Shown: positions 44,464-48,765 of the stretch, piece by piece
Numbering within the stretch: position 1 is the first letter of the stretch
Layout: every line of letters starts with the position of its first letter
NCBI GenBank assembly: GCA_026225475.1
Contig: JAMFSU010000061.1
Location: forward strand, 1-48,765
Direction: 5' to 3'
DNA: 48,765 nt
From: Duganella sp.
GTDB taxonomy: Bacteria > Pseudomonadota > Gammaproteobacteria > Burkholderiales > Burkholderiaceae_D
The notes under the pieces: generated by a model
Database searches by the model: none
Seen by the model: only the letters and a program-made list of their open reading frames with translations
Told to the model about the DNA's origin: nothing
Position numbers and translations under genes: made by a program

Positions 44464-45148
44464 AGCCAGTCTGATCCAGGCCAATCTGGCCAATTCCGAC
44501 GAGGTCGCCATTGATGCCTGCTGGGGCAGTATCGGTACGCGCGGTGATCACAGTTGTCCGCGCCTGCAGGAATTTTTCCGTTGCCTGAATTGCCCGACCT
44601 ATGCTGCTGGCGCTGCGCGTGTGCTGGACCGGCCGGCATTGGTCGAAACCGATGCCGTGCAATTGCACTGGCAGCGCGATGAGCAAAGTGAGCCGCAGCG
44701 CGACAGCATCACCGCATCGGCCTTGATCTTTCGGATCGGCGGCGAGTGGTTGGGCTTGCCCACGGCTGCCATCGTCGAAGTCATTGAGCCGCGCTCGATT
44801 CATAGTTTGCCGCATCAGGTCAACCCGGCCGTATTGGGACTGACCAATATTCGCGGGGCGCTGAAGATCTGCGTTGCCTTGGGCCGTATGCTGGGCATCG
44901 TTGGCAGTAATGAAAAAACCGCCATGCGCGCGCTGGTGGTGGAACATGAACAACAAATGCTGGTGTTTCCCGTCGATGAAGTCGTCGGCGTGCATCGCTA
45001 TGCCGCCGCTACCTTGCAAGCGCCGCCATCGACGGTGCAGCAGACCGGTACGGCCTACACCTTGGCGGTGCTGTCCTGGCGCGACAACAAGGTCGGCCTG
45101 CTGGACGGCGGTCTGTTGTTTTATGCCTTGAATCGGAGCCTGACATGA
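44456..45148 (+). CDS. wspD: CheW-like protein WspD
   Basis: A 230-residue protein with a CheW domain in the C-terminal two thirds (SALIFRIGGEWLGLPTAAIV, LGLTNIRGALKICVALG, VDEVVGVHRY). Its N-terminal 70 residues contain the Cys-rich PRLQEFFRCLNCPTYAAGA segment also seen in WspD and related chemosensory proteins. It is the second coupling protein of the Wsp signalling complex. AAGGAG precedes the ATG. Confidence 0.9.
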   Translation: MLEASLIQANLANSDEVAIDACWGSIGTRGDHSCPRLQEFFRCLNCPTYAAGAARVLDRPALVETDAVQLHWQRDEQSEPQRDSITASALIFRIGGEWLGLPTAAIVEVIEPRSIHSLPHQVNPAVLGLTNIRGALKICVALGRMLGIVGSNEKTAMRALVVEHEQQMLVFPVDEVVGVHRYAAATLQAPPSTVQQTGTAYTLAVLSWRDNKVGLLDGGLLFYALNRSLT

Positions 45149-47460
45149 GTTCGCCCGATCTGCAGCAAATGTCGATGCTGGAATTATTCCGACATGAGGT
45201 GGAAAGCCAGGCACTGGTGCTCAATAGTGGCCTGCTGGAGCTGGAACGTTTTTCCGCGCACGGCGAGGTCGATCCGGAACAGTTGCTAGAACCGCTCGAA
45301 GCCTGCATGCGCGCGGCCCATTCGCTCAAGGGCGCAGCCCGTATCATTGCGCTCAATGCAGGCGTCAATGTAGCGCATGTGATGGAAGACTGTTTCGTGC
45401 TGGCGCAGCAGGGCAAATTGCGCCTGCGTCGGCGGCAGATTGATGCCTTGTTCAAGGGCGTCGATCTGCTGGTGCGCATCGCCAATGCGCCCGGTGACGA
45501 CGAGAGCTGGGGCGATAACGCCGGCAAGGTCGAGATCAATGCTTTCATGCTGGACCTGAGCATGGCGATGGCCGATACCAGCGCTGACGAGGCCGACGCT
45601 GTTGCTGATGTCACGCCGGCCAAGCCTGCTGCAGCGCCGGACACTGCGACGCCAGCGGCAAGTCAGGAAGCGCCAGCAACGCCAACGTCGGCCGAGTTGC
45701 GCGAGAGCCTGGCCAGCATGGGCGGCGCTCGCTCGGTGCGTGTCAGTGCTGACAATCTGGACCGCCTGTTGAGCTTGAGTGGCGAATCACTAGTCGAGTC
45801 GCGTCGGCTGAAGCCGTTTGCGGCCTCAATGTTGCGCCTCAAACGAATGCAGCGCGATGCCGCGCAGGCATTGGAGGGCTTGCAGCGCACCGTCGGCAGC
45901 AGCGACGATGCCGGACAGGCCGCATTGACTGAGCTGCGTACCTTGATGGTGCAATGCCAGCATATGGTCGGCGATCAACTGGCCGAGCTGGAAATGTTCG
46001 ACCGCCATTCGGTGAACCTGTCGCAGCGGCTCTATGAGGAAGCGCTGGCTTGCCGCATGCGGCCATTTGCCGATGGCACCGGCGGCTTCGCACGCATGGT
46101 GCGCGATGTCGCCCACAAACTGGGTAAATCAGCACGTCTGGACATCCTCGGCAACGCCACCCAGATCGATCGCGATATTTTGGAAAAACTCGATGCGCCG
46201 CTCGGCCATCTGTTGCGCAATGCCGTCGATCACGGTCTGGAAACGCCAGAGCGCCGGCAACAGGCCGGCAAGCCGGAACAAGGACGGATTACGCTGGAGG
46301 CGCGCCACAGTGCTGGCATGCTGCAAGTCAATGTGAGCGATGATGGCGCTGGCGTCGATCTGGCGCGCTTGCGGCGCACTATTGTGGAACGCAAGCTGTC
46401 GACCGACGAAGTGGTGGCGCGGCTGAGCGAAGCCGAGTTGCTGGAATTTCTGCTCTTGCCGGGTTTCAGCCTGCGCCAGGAAGTCACGGATATTTCCGGG
46501 CGCGGTGTCGGTCTTGATGCGGTGGCCGACATGCTCAAGCAGGTGCGCGGTACCTTGCGTATCACCAGCAATGCCGGGCAGGGCACGCGCTTCAGGTTGC
46601 AGTTGCCATTGACGCTATCGGTGATCCGCAGCTTGCTGGTGAGTATCGACGGTGAACCCTATGCGTTCCCGCTGGCCTATGTCAACCGCACGCAGGAATT
46701 GCCGCGCGACCAGATCAGCGTGCTTGAAGGTTATCAGCACTTCGACTTCGACGGCCGCCAGATCGGCCTGGTCAGCGCCCATCAGATCTTGCAGCGCGGC
46801 GAGTTGCGTTCGCGCGGTGATTCGGTAATGGTGGTCATCATCGGTGACCACGAACACACCTATGGACTGGCCGTGGACCACTTTCTCGGTGAACGCATGC
46901 TAGTGGTGCAGGCGCTCGATAGCCGGCTTGGCAAGATTCCCAATGTACAGGCTGGCGCCTTGATGGAAGATGGTGCGCCGGTGTTGATCCTGGATGTGGC
47001 GGACATGTTGCGTTCGGTCGAGAAGCTCAGTGTCAGCGGCCAATTGGAGAGCGTGCAGCAAGCCTCCAGCGATGCCATCGGTGTGGCGCGCAAGAAGGTG
47101 CTGGTGGTCGACGATTCGTTGACCGTGCGTGAACTGGAGCGCAAGCTGCTGGCCAATCGCGGCTATCAGGTGGTGGTGGCCGTCGATGGCATGGATGGCT
47201 GGAATGCCGTGCGCACCGAAGCATTCGACCTGGTGATTACCGATATCGACATGCCGCGCATGGACGGTATCGAACTGGTGACGCTGATCCGGCAAGCGCC
47301 GCATTTGCACACACTGCCGGTCATGATCGTGTCCTACAAGGACCGGGAAGAGGATCGGCAGCGCGGCCTGGAAGCCGGCGCCGATCATTATTTCACGAAG
47401 AGCAGCTTCCACGACGAGACGCTATTACAGGCCGTGGTGGATTTGATTGGAGCGGCCTGA
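45145..47460 (+). CDS. wspE: hybrid CheA-type histidine kinase with receiver WspE
   Basis: A 771-residue kinase. Order: Hpt domain with phospho-acceptor His59 (AAHSLKGAAR), acidic Ala/Pro linker (about 140-185), dimer and HATPase domains (HLLRNAVDHGLE, VSDDGAGVDL, GRGVGLDAV), CheW-like regulatory domain (about 490-625), and a C-terminal receiver with Asp700 (ITDIDMPRMDG). It passes phosphate to WspR, the cyclic-di-GMP synthase, and to WspF. It overlaps wspD by 4 bases. Confidence 0.95.
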   Translation: MSSPDLQQMSMLELFRHEVESQALVLNSGLLELERFSAHGEVDPEQLLEPLEACMRAAHSLKGAARIIALNAGVNVAHVMEDCFVLAQQGKLRLRRRQIDALFKGVDLLVRIANAPGDDESWGDNAGKVEINAFMLDLSMAMADTSADEADAVADVTPAKPAAAPDTATPAASQEAPATPTSAELRESLASMGGARSVRVSADNLDRLLSLSGESLVESRRLKPFAASMLRLKRMQRDAAQALEGLQRTVGSSDDAGQAALTELRTLMVQCQHMVGDQLAELEMFDRHSVNLSQRLYEEALACRMRPFADGTGGFARMVRDVAHKLGKSARLDILGNATQIDRDILEKLDAPLGHLLRNAVDHGLETPERRQQAGKPEQGRITLEARHSAGMLQVNVSDDGAGVDLARLRRTIVERKLSTDEVVARLSEAELLEFLLLPGFSLRQEVTDISGRGVGLDAVADMLKQVRGTLRITSNAGQGTRFRLQLPLTLSVIRSLLVSIDGEPYAFPLAYVNRTQELPRDQISVLEGYQHFDFDGRQIGLVSAHQILQRGELRSRGDSVMVVIIGDHEHTYGLAVDHFLGERMLVVQALDSRLGKIPNVQAGALMEDGAPVLILDVADMLRSVEKLSVSGQLESVQQASSDAIGVARKKVLVVDDSLTVRELERKLLANRGYQVVVAVDGMDGWNAVRTEAFDLVITDIDMPRMDGIELVTLIRQAPHLHTLPVMIVSYKDREEDRQRGLEAGADHYFTKSSFHDETLLQAVVDLIGAA

Positions 47461-47462
47461 CT

Positions 47463-48515
47463 GTGAAAATTGCTATCGTCAATGATGTCCCGATGGTGGT
47501 CGAGGTGTTGCGCCGGGCCTTGGCGCAATGGCCTGAGCATCAATTGCTGTGGGTGGCGCAGGATGGTGCTCAGGCCATCGAGTTGTGCGCTTGGCAATTG
47601 CCAGATGTGGTGTTGATGGATATGCTCATGCCGCATGTGGATGGCGTGGAAGCGACACGCCGCATTATGCAGAGCACACCATGTCCGATTTTGATTGTCA
47701 CGGCCGATATCGGTGCCTGCGCACAAAAGGTATACGAGGCACTTGGTTATGGCGCACTGGATGCCGTCGATACGCCGGCGCTCGGTGGTAGTGAGTGGGA
47801 GCGCGGGTCATCGGTGTTGCGCGATAAAATCGCACGGGTAGGTCGTATGGAACCGAAAGCGCCGCCGCCGGTCGTCGCAGCGCGCACGCCACGGCCAGCA
47901 CGACCGGCGCCGGTTGCGCACAGTGTGGTGTCAGCGGTTGATGGCGGCAGCGCCTCCCGTCAACTGGTCGCTATTGGCGCATCGGCCGGTGGACCAGGTG
48001 CGCTGGCGGTGCTCTTGCGCGGCTTGCCAAAGGATTTTTCTGCCGCGTTGGTGATTGTGCAACATATTGATCCAGGCTTTTCTGCGGGTATGGCGACCTG
48101 GTTGCAGCAGCAGTGCGGTTTGCCGGTGCGGGTAGCGCAAGAGGGTGATCAGCCGCGTGCTGGCCTGGTGCTGATGGCGGGTACCAACCAGCATCTGTTG
48201 CTGAAAAATCGGGACACGCTCGGCTATGAAGCAGAATCTGCGGACGATGTGTACCACCCGTCCATTGATGTGTTTTTTCATAGCGTAGTGCGCCAATGGC
48301 GTGGTCAGAAGGTCGGTGTATTGCTGACCGGCATGGGACGCGATGGCGCAATTGGTTTGAAGGCAATGCGTGATGCCGGTTTGCACACCATTGCCCAGGA
48401 TCGCCAAAGCAGTTCGGTATATGGTATGCCGAAGGCGGCGGCGGCACTTGATGCTGCTACCGAGATTTTGCCGCTGGATAGTATTGCCGGCGCACTCGTA
48501 GCACAATTTTCGTGA
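47463..48515 (+). CDS. wspF: CheB-type methylesterase WspF
   Basis: A 350-residue response-regulator methylesterase. Receiver with Asp53 (VVLMDMLMPHVDG), a Pro/Ala linker (about 135-160), and the esterase domain with the triad Ser174 (GASAGGPGAL), His201 (VQHIDPGFS) and Asp294 (GMGRDGAIG). It removes methyl groups from WspA and so switches the system off; loss of WspF in pseudomonads gives wrinkly, high-cyclic-di-GMP colonies. The start is GTG at 47463, 2 bases after wspE, matching the family N-terminus KIAIVND. Confidence 0.94.
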   Translation: MKIAIVNDVPMVVEVLRRALAQWPEHQLLWVAQDGAQAIELCAWQLPDVVLMDMLMPHVDGVEATRRIMQSTPCPILIVTADIGACAQKVYEALGYGALDAVDTPALGGSEWERGSSVLRDKIARVGRMEPKAPPPVVAARTPRPARPAPVAHSVVSAVDGGSASRQLVAIGASAGGPGALAVLLRGLPKDFSAALVIVQHIDPGFSAGMATWLQQQCGLPVRVAQEGDQPRAGLVLMAGTNQHLLLKNRDTLGYEAESADDVYHPSIDVFFHSVVRQWRGQKVGVLLTGMGRDGAIGLKAMRDAGLHTIAQDRQSSSVYGMPKAAAALDAATEILPLDSIAGALVAQFS

Positions 48516-48547
48516 GTCAAATATAAATGACGCAAAGGAACGACACC

Positions 48548-48765
48548 ATGGAGTCTCCGACTCTCCCTGCCAATAGTAAACGCGACACGTCCGCAGCGGA
48601 TTTCGATGTCGCGTTACCTGCGGCTGATTACAAGATCATGGTCTTGCTGGTCGATGACCAGGCCATGGTCGGTGAAGCGATTCGACGGGCCTTGCTCAGC
48701 GAGGACGATATCGATTTCCATTATTGCCCGCGTGCCGAAGATGCCCTGGCTATCGCAGAAAAGAC
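48548..48765 (+). CDS. wspR: response regulator/diguanylate cyclase WspR (5' part, cut by window)
   Basis: The first 72 codons of a receiver-domain protein: a variable N-terminal 30 residues, then KIMVLLVDDQAMVGEAIRRAL, read here as IMVLLVDDQAMVGEAIRR, the WspR receiver start. The phospho-acceptor and the GGDEF domain lie beyond the window. AAAGGAAC stands 10 bases before the ATG at 48548. As the last gene of the cluster it would make cyclic-di-GMP when phosphorylated by WspE. Confidence 0.9.
   Translation, partial: MESPTLPANSKRDTSAADFDVALPAADYKIMVLLVDDQAMVGEAIRRALLSEDDIDFHYCPRAEDALAIAEK

Overview
The window reads as one chromosome segment of a betaproteobacterium, most likely Burkholderiales close to Oxalobacteraceae. 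Signs of this are the moderately high GC, the EarP/EF-P(Arg32) pair, a CydP-type cyd operon, a Wsp surface-sensing operon, and at the left edge a CTTTCTTTG...CAAAGAAAG hairpin with GC-rich tandem repeats of a kind common in that family. The genus is not determined. No rRNA, tRNA, CRISPR, phage or transposase gene was seen.

Layout. 1-430: 68-bp tandem repeats. 439-7786: acyl-CoA, valine and sugar-acid metabolism (enoyl-CoA hydratase, DJ-1/PfpI protein, LysR regulator divergent from an orphan substrate-binding protein with mmsA-mmsB, DenD-like dehydrogenase). 7984-9892: efp and earP, substrate and enzyme of EF-P rhamnosylation. 10049-12190: a MarR-GNAT fusion, then ohrR and ohr with matching candidate operators. 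12315-16396: gbsR-like regulator, cydP, cydA, cydB, cydX and one extra tiny membrane protein, behind a perfect FNR-type site. 16689-18383: TPR/glycosyltransferase-like protein.

18361-32580 is the most interesting part. A CusRS/HprRS-type two-component pair is preceded by ATGACAATTTTGTCAT. About 9.6 kb away the same 16-mer lies upstream of msrP-msrQ-msrA, a periplasmic methionine sulfoxide repair operon. Exactly between the two boxes lies a block with an SsuA-like binding protein, a LacI regulator, a TonB-dependent receptor, a DszA/NtaA-type flavin monooxygenase, a secreted alpha/beta hydrolase and a private TonB-ExbB-ExbD motor. The mature receptor and the SsuA-like protein contain almost no Cys or Met, which fits expression during sulfur starvation. 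The block may be an organosulfur scavenging island placed between HprRS and its target.

32613-38582: remnant of a Pr6Pr membrane protein, a QseBC-like two-component system, and divergently a thiol-redox operon (DsbD, a membrane TlpA-type protein, DsbG). 39080-40729: bactofilin and purU. 41026-48765: wspA-B-C-D-E-F and the start of wspR, a chemosensory system that controls cyclic-di-GMP; wspR is cut by the window edge.

Recurring themes are redox and sulfur-oxidation defence (ohr, msr, dsb, cyd) and two-component signalling. Several operators were read directly and agree with neighbouring regulators, but none has been tested here.
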